This document shows, one piece after another, positions 39,648 to 48,648 of a stretch of DNA of 64,000 bases; the first letter of the stretch is position 1, and every line of letters begins with the position of its first letter. The stretch comes from Pseudomonas sp. AOB-7 (GTDB lineage: Bacteria; Pseudomonadota; Gammaproteobacteria; Pseudomonadales; Pseudomonadaceae): NCBI RefSeq assembly GCF_003696305.1, contig NZ_RFFK01000003.1, positions 1 through 64,000 of the forward strand. Reading direction: 5' to 3'. A program made the translations under genes and the position numbers. The notes below the pieces were generated by a model. The model had not been told where the DNA came from. It did not search any database and worked only from the letters and a program-made list of their open reading frames with translations.

Positions 39648-41583
39648 GGCGCTCAAGCGCATCAATCGCAAGTGGGCGCCGCCGCCGCGGATGTCCATCA
39701 TCGAATGGGCTAAGAAGTACCGATACCTCTCGCCGGTCGAGGCTGCGCGCCCTGGCAAGTACCGATTCGATATCACGCCCCACTTGATCTGGCCAGGCGG
39801 ACCGCTCGAAGCCATTGATGATCCCGCGGTGCATGAGGTGGTCGGCATCAAGTCTGCGCAGGTGGCTTGGACGTCCGGTGTGCTGGGCAACGCCATCGCG
39901 AAGTGGATCGACATCGATCCGTCACCGATCCTCGTGCTGTTCCCGAAGGCTGAAGCCGTCAAGCAGTACGTTGGTGAGAAGCTGGAGCCGATGATCGAGG
40001 CGACGCCTCGGCTCCGTAAGCGGGTCGATATGCGCAGCCGCCGGCTGCAGCAGCGTCAGGACTTCAAGAAATTTTCGGGCGGGTTCCTGAAGATGGTCGG
40101 CTCCAACAGCCCGGCCAGTGTGAAGTCGACGCCGGTATCGCGTGTTGGCGTGGAAGAGCCCGATGACTGCAACCTGAACCTGCGGGGGCAGGGGGACAGC
40201 ATCAAGCTGGCCAAGGAACGTATGAAGACGTTCCGGCGCAGCAAGCTGATCATCGGCGGCACGCCAACCCTCAAGGGGCTCTCGGCAATCGAAGCCGAGA
40301 TGGAGCTATCCGATAAGCGCCTGGGCATGGTGCCTTGCCATGAATGTGGCGAAGAGCATGCGTTGAGCTTCGATCACCTGCACTGCGCCGACGACCCTGA
40401 CTTCCACCACGAAATCTACGGGCACAAGCGCCCCGAGCTGACTTACTACGCTTGCCCGCATTGCGGTTGCAGCTGGGACGACAACCAGAAGAACGCCAAC
40501 CTGAAGCATGGCCGCTGGGTCGCGACAGCCGAGTTTCGTGGGGTGGCTGGCTACGTGCTGAACGAGCTTTATGCCACGTTCTACGGGTCGCGCTTCCAAG
40601 TGCTGATGGAGAAGAAGCTGCAGGCCGAGTACGCCGCCGAGCGCGGCAACATCGGCCCGATGATCGCTTTCACCAACAGCCAGAAGGGCGAAAGCTACGA
40701 GTACAAGAGCGACGCGCCAAAGACGGACGAACTGGCGAAGCGCTCCGAGGCCTATGCCGAACTGACTGCGCCGAAGGGCGTGCTGCTGGTCACGGCTGGC
40801 GTCGACGTGCAGGGCGACCGACTAGCGGTGACCATCGTTGGCTATGGTCGCGGCGAGGAATCCTGGCGGCTCTACTGGGGCGAGCTGCCGGGCAACCCCA
40901 TCGATCCGAACGACCCGGTCTGGACTGAGCTGGACAAGCTGCTCGCTACACCGATCCCATCGGAGTACGGCTGCCAGTTGGCCGTTGCCGGCGTGAGCAT
41001 CGACAGCTCGGACGGCAACACCAACGACGCGGTTTACACCTACGTCCGCAATCGGTCGCACGTGAACATCATGGCGATCAAGGGCGCCTCGGTGGACAGC
41101 CTCGATAAGGAGATCTACTCCAAGCCGCCGCAGTCCGTTGACACCAACCAGGCGAACACCAAGGCCGCCAAGTACGGCTTGCGTGTGCACATCGTCGGCA
41201 CCCACAAGGCGAAGACGCTGATCGATGCGCGCCTGCGCTTGCCCGGCGCCGGTCCCGGCCGCATGCACTGGTACGCCGAGATCCGCCCGGACTACTTCGA
41301 GCAACTGACCAACGAAGTGCTGGCACCGCACCCGCGTAGCCCCAGCAAGATGGTCTGGCAGAGGAAAGCCGGCCGGCGCAACGAAGCGCTGGACTGCGAG
41401 GTGTACTCACTGCACGCCGCTCGCAGCCTGAAAACCCACCTGCTCCGAGATGCCGAATGGGATCAGATCGAGCAGCAATTGATGCAGCCGACGCTGTTCT
41501 CCAGCGCCGAGCAACCCGTTAACGCCACGCCTCGCCGTGCCAAGCCACGTGGCCGAGGAACGCGCAGCCGCGCTGGCCATTGA
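39565..41583 (+). CDS. Terminase large subunit (lambda gpA family)
   Basis: The 672-aa protein has an ATPase centre GIKSAQVAWTSGVLGNAIAK (deviant Walker A as in gpA), SRVGVEEPDDCN as Walker B-like, a zinc-finger-like pair CHEC...CPHC, and nuclease Asp in TAGVDVQGDRLAVTIVGYG. The C-terminal tail is basic. It cuts and pumps DNA into the prohead. It overlaps terS by 83 bases; an alternative ATG at 39574 is in frame. Confidence 0.96.
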   Translation: MTWMTTTRQTGILTNRTIRRQLKKTATKALKRINRKWAPPPRMSIIEWAKKYRYLSPVEAARPGKYRFDITPHLIWPGGPLEAIDDPAVHEVVGIKSAQVAWTSGVLGNAIAKWIDIDPSPILVLFPKAEAVKQYVGEKLEPMIEATPRLRKRVDMRSRRLQQRQDFKKFSGGFLKMVGSNSPASVKSTPVSRVGVEEPDDCNLNLRGQGDSIKLAKERMKTFRRSKLIIGGTPTLKGLSAIEAEMELSDKRLGMVPCHECGEEHALSFDHLHCADDPDFHHEIYGHKRPELTYYACPHCGCSWDDNQKNANLKHGRWVATAEFRGVAGYVLNELYATFYGSRFQVLMEKKLQAEYAAERGNIGPMIAFTNSQKGESYEYKSDAPKTDELAKRSEAYAELTAPKGVLLVTAGVDVQGDRLAVTIVGYGRGEESWRLYWGELPGNPIDPNDPVWTELDKLLATPIPSEYGCQLAVAGVSIDSSDGNTNDAVYTYVRNRSHVNIMAIKGASVDSLDKEIYSKPPQSVDTNQANTKAAKYGLRVHIVGTHKAKTLIDARLRLPGAGPGRMHWYAEIRPDYFEQLTNEVLAPHPRSPSKMVWQRKAGRRNEALDCEVYSLHAARSLKTHLLRDAEWDQIEQQLMQPTLFSSAEQPVNATPRRAKPRGRGTRSRAGH

Positions 41584-41591
41584 GGTGACCC

Positions 41592-41807
41592 ATGACCGAA
41601 GCACAGCAGCGCCTGGCGGATTGCCGGGCGGCGATCCGTTCCATCCTCGAAAAGGGGCAGCGCGTGCGCAAAGGCGACCGCGAAGTGCAGCGCGCTGAAT
41701 TGGCCAGCCTTCGGGTGCTTGAGGGGCAACTGGCCGCCGAGGTAGCTGCCGAAACCGCTCGGTTGGGCGGGCGTGGTCGTAGTCGCCTGACCTACCCGAG
41801 GATCTAA
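41592..41807 (+). CDS. Head-tail joining protein gpW-like
   Basis: A 71-aa protein with a helical N-terminus (AQQRLADCRAAIRSILEKGQ), a beta-hairpin and LEGQLAAEVAAETARLGG, followed by GRSRLTYPRI. Size, pattern and position between terminase and portal match lambda gpW, which seals the portal after packaging. Confidence 0.88.
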   Translation: MTEAQQRLADCRAAIRSILEKGQRVRKGDREVQRAELASLRVLEGQLAAEVAAETARLGGRGRSRLTYPRI

Positions 41808-41809
41808 CC

Positions 41810-43423
41810 ATGGGCTTGTTCCGTAAGAAGCCTGAAGAGCTGCTGATGCAGGAGGCCATTCGCCTGGCCCGTGCTACGGTCGAGCTGCCGAAGATCGCTG
41901 TTCAGGGTGGCGGCGGCGGGGTCGAAACACGTTGGCGGGGCGCCTCGCGCATTCTGCGCAGCATGGCCAGCTGGATACCTGGCCTTTCCAGTCCGCGGCG
42001 TTCGCTACCGGCCAATGAGCGGGCGATGTTGGTCGCCCGCTCGCGGGATGCGCTGCGCAATCACCTGATCGCGCGTGCCGCCATCATGCGGTGTCGCACC
42101 AACATCGTTGGCACCGGCCTTGTGTGTCGTGCGCAGGTGGATTACCAGGCGCTTGGCATCAGCGAGGCGGAAGCCGAGCAACTGAATGGGCAGCTCGACC
42201 GCATCTGGTCGCTGTATGCCGATGACCCTCGCGAGTGCGACGCCGAGGCCGCGCTGAACCACTACCAGCTTCAAGCGCTGGTGCTGGTTTCCGCCCTGGT
42301 TGGCGGTGACGTGTTCGTGGCCAGCCCCGACGAGGAGCGGCCCGGCTGCTTGTTCAGCACGCGGCTGCAGCTAATCGAGTCGGAGCGGGTGTGCAATCCG
42401 AACCTGCATCCTGATACCGCCAACCTGGTGGATGGAGTGGAGTTCGGTGGGCTGGGGGATGCCATTCGTTACCACGTTTGTTCGGGCTACCCGGGCGAGT
42501 ATGACGTGGGCGGGGCGATGACCTGGGAAAGTCTGGAAGCTGTTGGAGCCCAGACCGGCCGGCGCCGGGTGCTGCATGTAATGGCGGACAAGGATCGCCC
42601 GATGCAGAAGCGCGGCGCGCCTTACCTGGCCGCTGTGCTGGAGCCCCTGCAGAAGCTCGAACGCTACAGCAGCGCCGAACTGATGGCCGCCGTTATCTCC
42701 GCGATGTTCACCGTGTTCATCGAGAAGAGCGGCGACTTCGACGAAGGCAAGATGAGCATGGCTGCCCTTGCCGGGAGCGATGAGGGCTACAGCACCGATG
42801 ATGCCGGCGGTGAGGATATCGCGCTGGGCGAGGGTGCCATTGTCGATCTGGGCAAGGGCGAAAAGGCGAGCATCGCCAACCCCGCGCGCCCCAACGCGCA
42901 GTTCGATCCGTTCTTCGTGGCGGTGGTCAAGGAAATCGGCGCGGCTCTGGAGCTGCCTTTCGAGGAGTTGCTGCTGCACTACAACAGCAGCTACAGCGCC
43001 GCGCGCGCCGCGATGTTGCAAGCCTGGCGCTTCTACATCCTGCGGCGCTGGTGGCTGACATGCGACTTCTGCCAGCCAAGCCGTGAGCTGATCATCGACG
43101 AAGCGGTGGCGCGGGGGATGATCAGCCTCCCTGGCTACAACGATCCAGCCAAGCGAAAGGCGTACTGCCAGGCGCTCTGGATCGGCCCGGCCCGTGGCGC
43201 AATCGACGAGCTCAAGGAAGCCAAGGCGGCCCGTGAGCGGATCGAGGGCGGGCTCAGCAACGAAACCCTGGAAACCGCCGCGATGACCGGCGAGCCCTGG
43301 CAAATGGTGTTTGCCCAGCGGCGCCGGGAGGTGGAGCAACGGCGCGTTGCTCGCATGCCCTACGACACCAAGAGCGGCACACCGGAGCCAACCAAGGCCC
43401 CGGCGAACCCCGACGAGGAATAA
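41810..43423 (+). CDS. Portal protein (lambda gpB family)
   Basis: The 537-aa protein has the lambda-portal pattern: RSRDALRNHLIARAAIMRCR, TNIVGTGLVCRAQVD, VSALVGGDVFVASPDEERPG and LPFEELLLHYNSSYSAARAA. It forms the dodecameric DNA entry ring at one head vertex. The tail end is Pro/charge rich. It sits three bases after gpW and three before the protease. Confidence 0.96.
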   Translation: MGLFRKKPEELLMQEAIRLARATVELPKIAVQGGGGGVETRWRGASRILRSMASWIPGLSSPRRSLPANERAMLVARSRDALRNHLIARAAIMRCRTNIVGTGLVCRAQVDYQALGISEAEAEQLNGQLDRIWSLYADDPRECDAEAALNHYQLQALVLVSALVGGDVFVASPDEERPGCLFSTRLQLIESERVCNPNLHPDTANLVDGVEFGGLGDAIRYHVCSGYPGEYDVGGAMTWESLEAVGAQTGRRRVLHVMADKDRPMQKRGAPYLAAVLEPLQKLERYSSAELMAAVISAMFTVFIEKSGDFDEGKMSMAALAGSDEGYSTDDAGGEDIALGEGAIVDLGKGEKASIANPARPNAQFDPFFVAVVKEIGAALELPFEELLLHYNSSYSAARAAMLQAWRFYILRRWWLTCDFCQPSRELIIDEAVARGMISLPGYNDPAKRKAYCQALWIGPARGAIDELKEAKAARERIEGGLSNETLETAAMTGEPWQMVFAQRRREVEQRRVARMPYDTKSGTPEPTKAPANPDEE

Positions 43424-43426
43424 CCC

Positions 43427-44650
43427 ATGTCCCGAGCTTTTGAGCTGGCCGCTTCGCGGCCCTGGCTGATGCTGCCTGACGCCCTGGACGGGCTGATGGC
43501 CATCGCTGATCGGCAAGGCGACCCGGAGGCGCTGGAGGCGCGGCTGGGTCGCCAACTGGAAAACACTCGTGCCGTCACAGTGCGCGACGGCGTGGCTGTC
43601 ATTCCGGTGGTCGGCCCGATCATGCGCTACGCGAACCTGTTTACCCGTATCAGCGGGGCGACCAGTACGCAGGAACTGGCCACAGACTTCCAGGCTGCGC
43701 TGGACGACCCCAAGGTCAAGGCCATCGTCTTCAACGTCGACAGCCCAGGCGGCGAGGCCAACGGCATCAACGAGCTGTCCGACATGATCCACGCCGCCCG
43801 TGGCAAGAAGCCGATCAAGGCGTATGGCGGCGGCAGCGTGGCCAGCGGTGCCTACTGGGTGGCCTCAGCGGCCGATGAGCTGGTGATTGATGACACCGCG
43901 CTGCTGGGCAGCATCGGCGTTGTGGTCGAGGTGCTCACCCGCGAAGCCCGAGAAGGCGAGAAGCGCTGGACGATCACCAGCCGCAACGCCCCCAACAAGC
44001 GGCCGGACATCTCTACCGAAGAGGGCCGGGCCGAAATCTCCAAAAGCATCGACGCCCTTGGTGATGTGTTCGTCGCCAAGGTCGCTCGCAATCTCGGCGT
44101 CGATGCCGAATCGGTCCCCGCCATGGGCGACCACGGCGGCCTGCTGGTCGGTGCCGCTGCCGTCAAGGCGGGCCTGGCGCATCGACTGGGCTCGCTGGAA
44201 ACCCTGATCGCCGAACTGGCCGGCACTGCCAGCAACACCACGAGGAAACTCAGCATGACCATTGTGAAATCCACAGCGGAGCTGCAGCAGGCACTGGCGG
44301 CCGGCGCCGATCCGCAGACCATCCAGATCGCGGCGGGCGAACAGGTCGATACCGCGGCTATCAAGGCCGACGCCGCCAAGGCCGAGCGCGAGCGCATCAA
44401 CGGCATCAATGCACTGGCGGTGAAGGGCTTCGAGGCAGAGATCAGTGCGGCCATCGAGGATGGCTCCAGCGTCGAGGCCACCGCTCTGGTGCTGTTCAAG
44501 GCCGCTCAGGATCGCGGCATCAGCATCGACGGCATCAAGTCCGACGCCCAGGGCGTCAAGACTACCGCCACCAAACCGGCCGACGAGAAAGCCCTGGCCG
44601 AACATCAATCCGCTGTCGCCGCGATTGTCGCCGGCGCCAACGCCCGCTGA
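43427..44650 (+). CDS. S49-type head maturation protease (lambda gpC-like) with scaffold tail
   Basis: The protein has 407 aa. The N-terminal 260 residues are an S49/SppA-like serine protease with AIVFNVDSPGGEANGI and the nucleophile in GGGSVASGAYWVASAADEL, plus LLGSIGVVVEVLTREAR. The last 131 residues are a helical scaffold-like region. An internal start at 44255 with its own ribosome site lies here, so the same DNA can yield protease-scaffold fusion and free scaffold, as lambda C and Nu3 do. Confidence 0.94.
   Translation: MSRAFELAASRPWLMLPDALDGLMAIADRQGDPEALEARLGRQLENTRAVTVRDGVAVIPVVGPIMRYANLFTRISGATSTQELATDFQAALDDPKVKAIVFNVDSPGGEANGINELSDMIHAARGKKPIKAYGGGSVASGAYWVASAADELVIDDTALLGSIGVVVEVLTREAREGEKRWTITSRNAPNKRPDISTEEGRAEISKSIDALGDVFVAKVARNLGVDAESVPAMGDHGGLLVGAAAVKAGLAHRLGSLETLIAELAGTASNTTRKLSMTIVKSTAELQQALAAGADPQTIQIAAGEQVDTAAIKADAAKAERERINGINALAVKGFEAEISAAIEDGSSVEATALVLFKAAQDRGISIDGIKSDAQGVKTTATKPADEKALAEHQSAVAAIVAGANAR
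44255..44650 (+). CDS. Nested scaffold protein (Nu3-like), internal start in the protease gene
   Basis: The in-frame ATG at 44255 is preceded by ACGAGGAAACTCAGC, a good ribosome site inside the longer gene. The 131-aa product (MTIVKSTAELQQALAAGADP...AERERINGINALAVKGFEAEI) is helical and charged, the form of lambda Nu3 scaffolds. It should fill the prohead before DNA entry. Confidence 0.8.
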   Translation: MTIVKSTAELQQALAAGADPQTIQIAAGEQVDTAAIKADAAKAERERINGINALAVKGFEAEISAAIEDGSSVEATALVLFKAAQDRGISIDGIKSDAQGVKTTATKPADEKALAEHQSAVAAIVAGANAR

Positions 44651-44662
44651 TAGGAGGTCGCC

Positions 44663-45013
44663 ATGCCGAACCCCACTCGTTCCACCTACACGCCGGATCA
44701 CCTGATCGCGGGCGACTTCCCCCAGGTCAAGGAGTCCGGCGTCATCGCCGCCGGCCAACAGCTGGCGCGTGGCGCCGTGCTCGGCAAGGTCACTGCCGAC
44801 GGCCAGTACAAGCTCTCGCTGGCTGCCGCGGCAGACGGTTCTGAAGTACCCGTTGTGGTGCTCGATGCTGACATCGACACCACCGGCGGCGCCGCTCCGG
44901 GTCCGCTGCTGCTCACCGGCGAAGTGCTTGGCTCCGGGCTGACCCTCGGTGCGGGCCATACCGTTGCGTCGGTGAAAGCCGCGCTGCGCCTCCTTTCCCT
45001 GTTCGTCCGCTGA
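44663..45013 (+). CDS. Head decoration protein (lambda gpD-like)
   Basis: A 116-aa protein with a TRSTYTPDHLIAGDFPQVKE start, GQQLARGAVLGKVTADGQYK and the C-terminal beta segment, as in gpD trimers that stabilise the expanded capsid. It lies between scaffold and major capsid, the lambda order. Confidence 0.94.
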   Translation: MPNPTRSTYTPDHLIAGDFPQVKESGVIAAGQQLARGAVLGKVTADGQYKLSLAAAADGSEVPVVVLDADIDTTGGAAPGPLLLTGEVLGSGLTLGAGHTVASVKAALRLLSLFVR

Positions 45014-45028
45014 TAGGAGCCGACACTG

Positions 45029-46051
45029 ATGGATATTTTCGAAACCCGCACCATGCTCGACGCCGTCGAGCAGATGAAGCCGGCGCGCCGCTTCCTGATG
45101 GACACCTTCTTCCGTGCCGGGCGTACCTTCCCGACCAAGACGGTGGACATCGACATCGTCAAGGGCAAGCGCAAGATGGCGCCGTTCGTTCACCCGCGCC
45201 TTCCTGGTAGCAACAGCACGCGCGAAGGCTACCGCAGTGACAACTACACCCCGCCGTACATTCAGCCGAAGCTGGAAACCGATGCCGAGCTGATCCTGAA
45301 GCGCTCCCCCGGCGAAAACCCGTTCGCCAGCCAGCCGCCGGCGATGCGTGCGGCCGCGCAGCTCGGCAAGGATCTGGCAGAGCTGGATGAAGAAATCGTG
45401 CGGCGCGAAGAGTGGATGTGCGCCCAGGCGCTTACCACCGGCCAGATCCGCGTAGTGGGTGAGGGCGTAGACGACACCATCGACTTCCTGATGGCATCCG
45501 ATCACAAGATCACCCTCACGACCGAGAAATGGGATGCTACCGGCTCCAATCCTATCGGCCACCTGCGCGCCTGGAAGCGTAAGGTCGCCAAGGACTCGGG
45601 TCGTACCGCCAATGTGGCGGTCATGAGCGCCGAGGCCGTCGATGCCTTCCAGGCCAACGAAATGGTTATGAAGATGCTCAACACCCGTCGTGTTGACCTC
45701 GGCATGATCAAGCCTGAAGAACTCCCGGACGGAGTTACTTACCTGGGTTACCTGAACGATCCGGGCATCGATCTCTATGCCTACGACGAGTGGTTCCTGG
45801 ATGCGGAGAGCGTCGAGCAGCCGATGATCAGCGCTGGCGGCATCATTCTCGGTTCTACCGCCACCCGCAACGGCGTGCTGTATGGCGCCATTCAGGATGT
45901 GGAAGCGATCGAGACCGGCTTGATCGAAGCGCGCCGCTTCCCGAAATCCTGGGTGACCAAGGAGCCGAGCGCCCGCTGGCTGAAGCTGCAATCCGCGCCG
46001 CTGGCTGCCCTGCTGGAGCCCGACGCCTTCATCTTCGCGAAGGTGGTGTGA
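45029..46051 (+). CDS. Major capsid protein (lambda gpE-like)
   Basis: The 340-aa protein starts MDIFETRTMLDAVEQMKPAR. It contains LMDTFFRAGRTFPTKTVDID, KRKMAPFVHPRLPGSNSTRE and the gpE-like C-terminal KEPSARWLKLQSAPLAALLE, an arrangement of the PF03864 capsid family (HK97 fold). It follows gpD by 15 bases. Confidence 0.96.
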   Translation: MDIFETRTMLDAVEQMKPARRFLMDTFFRAGRTFPTKTVDIDIVKGKRKMAPFVHPRLPGSNSTREGYRSDNYTPPYIQPKLETDAELILKRSPGENPFASQPPAMRAAAQLGKDLAELDEEIVRREEWMCAQALTTGQIRVVGEGVDDTIDFLMASDHKITLTTEKWDATGSNPIGHLRAWKRKVAKDSGRTANVAVMSAEAVDAFQANEMVMKMLNTRRVDLGMIKPEELPDGVTYLGYLNDPGIDLYAYDEWFLDAESVEQPMISAGGIILGSTATRNGVLYGAIQDVEAIETGLIEARRFPKSWVTKEPSARWLKLQSAPLAALLEPDAFIFAKVV

Positions 46052-46052
46052 C

Positions 46053-46262
46053 ATGGCCAAGCAAGCAAAGTACGTTGTGGTTGACGGGTGCATTCAGGAA
46101 GGCAAGGAGGTCTTTGTGAAGGGGCAGCCCTATGCGCCGTTGTCAGCCGAATGGGCAGCGGCGCTGGTTAAGGCCGGCACCATTGCTGCCGCTGACAGCG
46201 AGGCTGGCAAGGCCGCAGCTGCCTCCTACAAGGCGCCCGAGCAAACCCCGGGCGCTGAGTAA
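46053..46262 (+). CDS. Small head-region protein, function unknown
   Basis: A 69-aa protein (MAKQAKYVVVDGCIQEGKEV, GQPYAPLSAEWAAALVKAGT, Ala/Lys-rich tail). It resembles the small accessory proteins next to the capsid gene in lambda-like prophages (FI-like position). It starts one base after the capsid stop and overlaps the next gene by one base. No function assigned. Confidence 0.75.
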   Translation: MAKQAKYVVVDGCIQEGKEVFVKGQPYAPLSAEWAAALVKAGTIAAADSEAGKAAAASYKAPEQTPGAE

Positions 46263-46570
46263 TGAGCGGCTTCCCTGACCTTGTCGCCGACCTCGACGAC
46301 ATGGTGATGAACAGCCTCAGCGATGGCACCGCCACCTACCTGGACCGCAACGGCCAGGTGCTAGCGCTCGATGTGCCGGTGATCGTCGAGCAGAACGTGG
46401 AGCGCTTCAGCGAGCACGGTGCCGACCGGGTTCGCACGCACGAGGTGCAGAAGCGCCACCTGCAGCCCTTCGACCGCCAAGGCGCTTTCGTCATGGACGG
46501 CAAGACCTGGCACATCGACGGCATCGAGCGCGATGACGGCCACATGATCACCCTCTACGTGGTGCCCTGA
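46262..46570 (+). CDS. Head-tail attachment protein (lambda gpFII-like)
   Basis: The 102-aa protein has an N-terminal helix, then DVPVIVEQNVERFSEHGADR and GAFVMDGKTWHIDGIERDDG, as in gpFII-type connectors. It should join head and tail. Confidence 0.8.
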   Translation: MSGFPDLVADLDDMVMNSLSDGTATYLDRNGQVLALDVPVIVEQNVERFSEHGADRVRTHEVQKRHLQPFDRQGAFVMDGKTWHIDGIERDDGHMITLYVVP

Positions 46571-46571
46571 T

Positions 46572-47018
46572 ATGCCTCAACCCATCGACATGCAGTCGGC
46601 GATCTTCGCCGAGCTGCTGGCCCTGCTCGCCTCGGTGCCGGAGTTCGGCGCCGAGGTGAGCGAGGACGACGCCCTGCGCGTGATCGACGCCGAGGACGAC
46701 ACCCTGCCTGAGAGCCTGATCGTGCTGCAGGCTGGCACAACCGAGGAGGTCGAGCGACAAGGCGGTCCCGGCAGCGTGCGCGAGCGGGTAACCATCAACA
46801 TCACCCTGATGACCAAGCAGCGCAAATACGGCCCCGCCCTGCGGGCCGGGCGGCTTGGCGTCAAGGCGGCCCTGGCCGGGCAGAAGCTCGGTCTGGTGCA
46901 GCAGGGCGTACAGCTCGCCGCCTTCCAACCCGAAACCCCCATGCCGCCCCGCAGTGGACGGCGCTGGGCCGCGCAGGTGATGCCGGTACAGATCACCTAC
47001 GTGCAGCCCCTCAAGTGA
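46572..47018 (+). CDS. Tail completion/terminator protein (gpU-like)
   Basis: A 148-aa alpha/beta protein (DMQSAIFAELLALLASVPEF, VTINITLMTKQRKYGPALRA, WAAQVMPVQITYVQPLK). Length and place between FII and the tail tube fit the tail-terminator ring. The family call is by position and shape. Confidence 0.75.
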   Translation: MPQPIDMQSAIFAELLALLASVPEFGAEVSEDDALRVIDAEDDTLPESLIVLQAGTTEEVERQGGPGSVRERVTINITLMTKQRKYGPALRAGRLGVKAALAGQKLGLVQQGVQLAAFQPETPMPPRSGRRWAAQVMPVQITYVQPLK

Positions 47019-47028
47019 GGAACCCCGC

Positions 47029-47220
47029 ATGAGCAAGGTCAAGATCAACGTGGCCAAGCCCTTCAACTTCCAGAAGGGCGGCCAAGTGCAACACATCAAG
47101 AAGGGCGAGCAGGAAGTGACGGCCGACGTTGCCGAGCACGCCAAGGCGCGTGGCTACCTGGTTGGCAGCAAGAAGTCGGCCGCGACGGCGCCCGATGCCG
47201 AGCAGCCCGCCGCCCAGTAA
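47029..47220 (+). CDS. Small tail-region protein, function unknown
   Basis: A 63-aa protein (MSKVKINVAKPFNFQKGGQV, EQEVTADVAEHAKARGYLVG, Ala-rich tail). It looks like the short proteins that precede tail tube genes in Pseudomonas siphophages. No motif with known function. Confidence 0.72.
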   Translation: MSKVKINVAKPFNFQKGGQVQHIKKGEQEVTADVAEHAKARGYLVGSKKSAATAPDAEQPAAQ

Positions 47221-47257
47221 TCGCCGCGCCAACCCTATCGTCTGACAGGAGAGTCCC

Positions 47258-48010
47258 ATGGCTCAGATCGACCGTTCGTTTATCGGCGAAGGCATTCCCT
47301 ATGCTCGCGCCTACCAGTCGCAGGACCCGCTGATCGATATCGGCAACTGCGACACCTTCAACATCAGCTTCACCACCGACCGCCAGACCCTGCGTAATTT
47401 CCGCGGCGGTGGCGGCAACCGCAACGTGCGCGAGCAGGTTACCGACGTTACCTCGACCATCGGCCTCTACGACCTGACCGCTACCAACCTGGCCCGGGTA
47501 ACTCGCTCCACCATCAACGCCGTGGCTGCGGGGCAGGTCACTGCCGAGCCCCGTGCCTGTGCCGGCGTTGAGGGCGAGTTGATTCCGTTCAAGCATCTGC
47601 CGGATCTGGCCCAGCCAGTAACCGTAGTGACGGCCGCCGATACTGCGCTCGCCGCCGGCACCGACTACTTGCTGACGCCACACGGCATCATCGTCACGGC
47701 CGGCAGCGCCATCGATGACACCGGGGTGAAGGTCACCTACAACAAGTTGAAAGCCAGCGCAGTGCAGATGCTCAACGGCAGCCAGGTGGAACTGGAGATC
47801 TTCATCGCCGGCCTGAACGACGCGCAGAGCGGCGAGCCGTACAGCCTGCACCTGAAGCGCGTGAAGTTCGGCCTGCTCAGCGAGCTGCCGGTGTTTGGCC
47901 AGGAATACCTTCGCCTGGAAGGCCCGGCCGAGCTGCTGGCCGATCCGCTGGTCACCGCCACCGACCTGTCCAAGTTCTGCGAGATGAACCTGGTGGATAA
48001 GGCGGCTTGA
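47258..48010 (+). CDS. Major tail tube protein
   Basis: A 250-aa beta-rich protein with the typical tail-tube pattern: GNCDTFNISFTTDRQTLRNF, a middle segment with TVVTAADTALAAGTDYLLTP, and VELEIFIAGLNDAQSGEPYS. Position after the completion protein supports hexameric tube formation. It is the last structural gene before the moron pair. Confidence 0.87.
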   Translation: MAQIDRSFIGEGIPYARAYQSQDPLIDIGNCDTFNISFTTDRQTLRNFRGGGGNRNVREQVTDVTSTIGLYDLTATNLARVTRSTINAVAAGQVTAEPRACAGVEGELIPFKHLPDLAQPVTVVTAADTALAAGTDYLLTPHGIIVTAGSAIDDTGVKVTYNKLKASAVQMLNGSQVELEIFIAGLNDAQSGEPYSLHLKRVKFGLLSELPVFGQEYLRLEGPAELLADPLVTATDLSKFCEMNLVDKAA

Positions 48011-48088
48011 CCGGAGGCCTTGGTTCCCGATTATGGCCAGGTGATGTTAGATTTCGCCTGGTCATCCTAGGATTCAAGGGGCAGGGCA

Positions 48089-48445
48089 GTGGAGGCTTTA
48101 CTCATAATCGGCTTTGGTCTGGTGATTTACTTCACTCCCTGGATCATCGCGGCTGGCCGCTCCCACCCCAATACGGTTGCAATTTTTGTTCTGAACCTTT
48201 TTCTGGGCTGGAGCGGTATCGGCTGGATCGCCGCGCTGATCTGGTCGTTCACCACCCCGGCCAAGCCGGTAATTGTTGCCGCGCCTGCGCCTGTTCCGGC
48301 GCCCTCGCCGCAGCCGATCGAGGCACCATCGGTTGACCCAGTTGCTGTGCGGCTGAGCCAGTTGGAACGGCTGGCCAAGCTTAAAGCTGAGGGTGCCTTG
48401 ACCGATCAAGAGTATGAGCAACAGAAACGCCAGTTGCTTAGTTAG
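48089..48445 (+). CDS. Superinfection-immunity (Imm-like) membrane protein with C-terminal SHOCT domain
   Basis: The 118-aa protein has two membrane helices at 3-20 and 29-50, with YFTPWIIAAGRSHPNTVAIF and LNLFLGWSGIGWIAALIWSF. This is the pattern of the T4-Imm-like superinfection family. A Pro/Ala linker leads to a SHOCT motif (LSQLERLAKLKAEGALTDQE). It is inserted between tail tube and tape measure with its own terminator. It probably blocks DNA entry of related phages. Confidence 0.88.
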   Translation: MEALLIIGFGLVIYFTPWIIAAGRSHPNTVAIFVLNLFLGWSGIGWIAALIWSFTTPAKPVIVAAPAPVPAPSPQPIEAPSVDPVAVRLSQLERLAKLKAEGALTDQEYEQQKRQLLS

Positions 48446-48468
48446 TGGTGTGCTTTATCGAATGACTT

Positions 48469-48490
48469 AAACCCGCTTCGGCGGGTTTTA
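48469..48490 (+). terminator. Terminator after the immunity gene
   Basis: AAACCCGC-TTCG-GCGGGTTT stem with a tetraloop and T-rich tail. Confidence 0.85.
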
Positions 48491-48648
48491 TATTGTCTGG
48501 AAAACTGAATCGCCCGGCTTTCCTAGACACTCTCCAGGCTATACCCAGCCGCTAAGCCAACGCATAGCCGGTACCCAACCAGGTGCTGGGTTTCGGTGCT
48601 GGCGTTGTGATGTTAGATTCCCTACAAAGTCTAGGTGGGAGGGAAGCC

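Noticed and set aside
43865..46093. 742-codon minus-strand frame
   Set aside because: It lies opposite the protease, decoration and capsid genes, which have clear family patterns.
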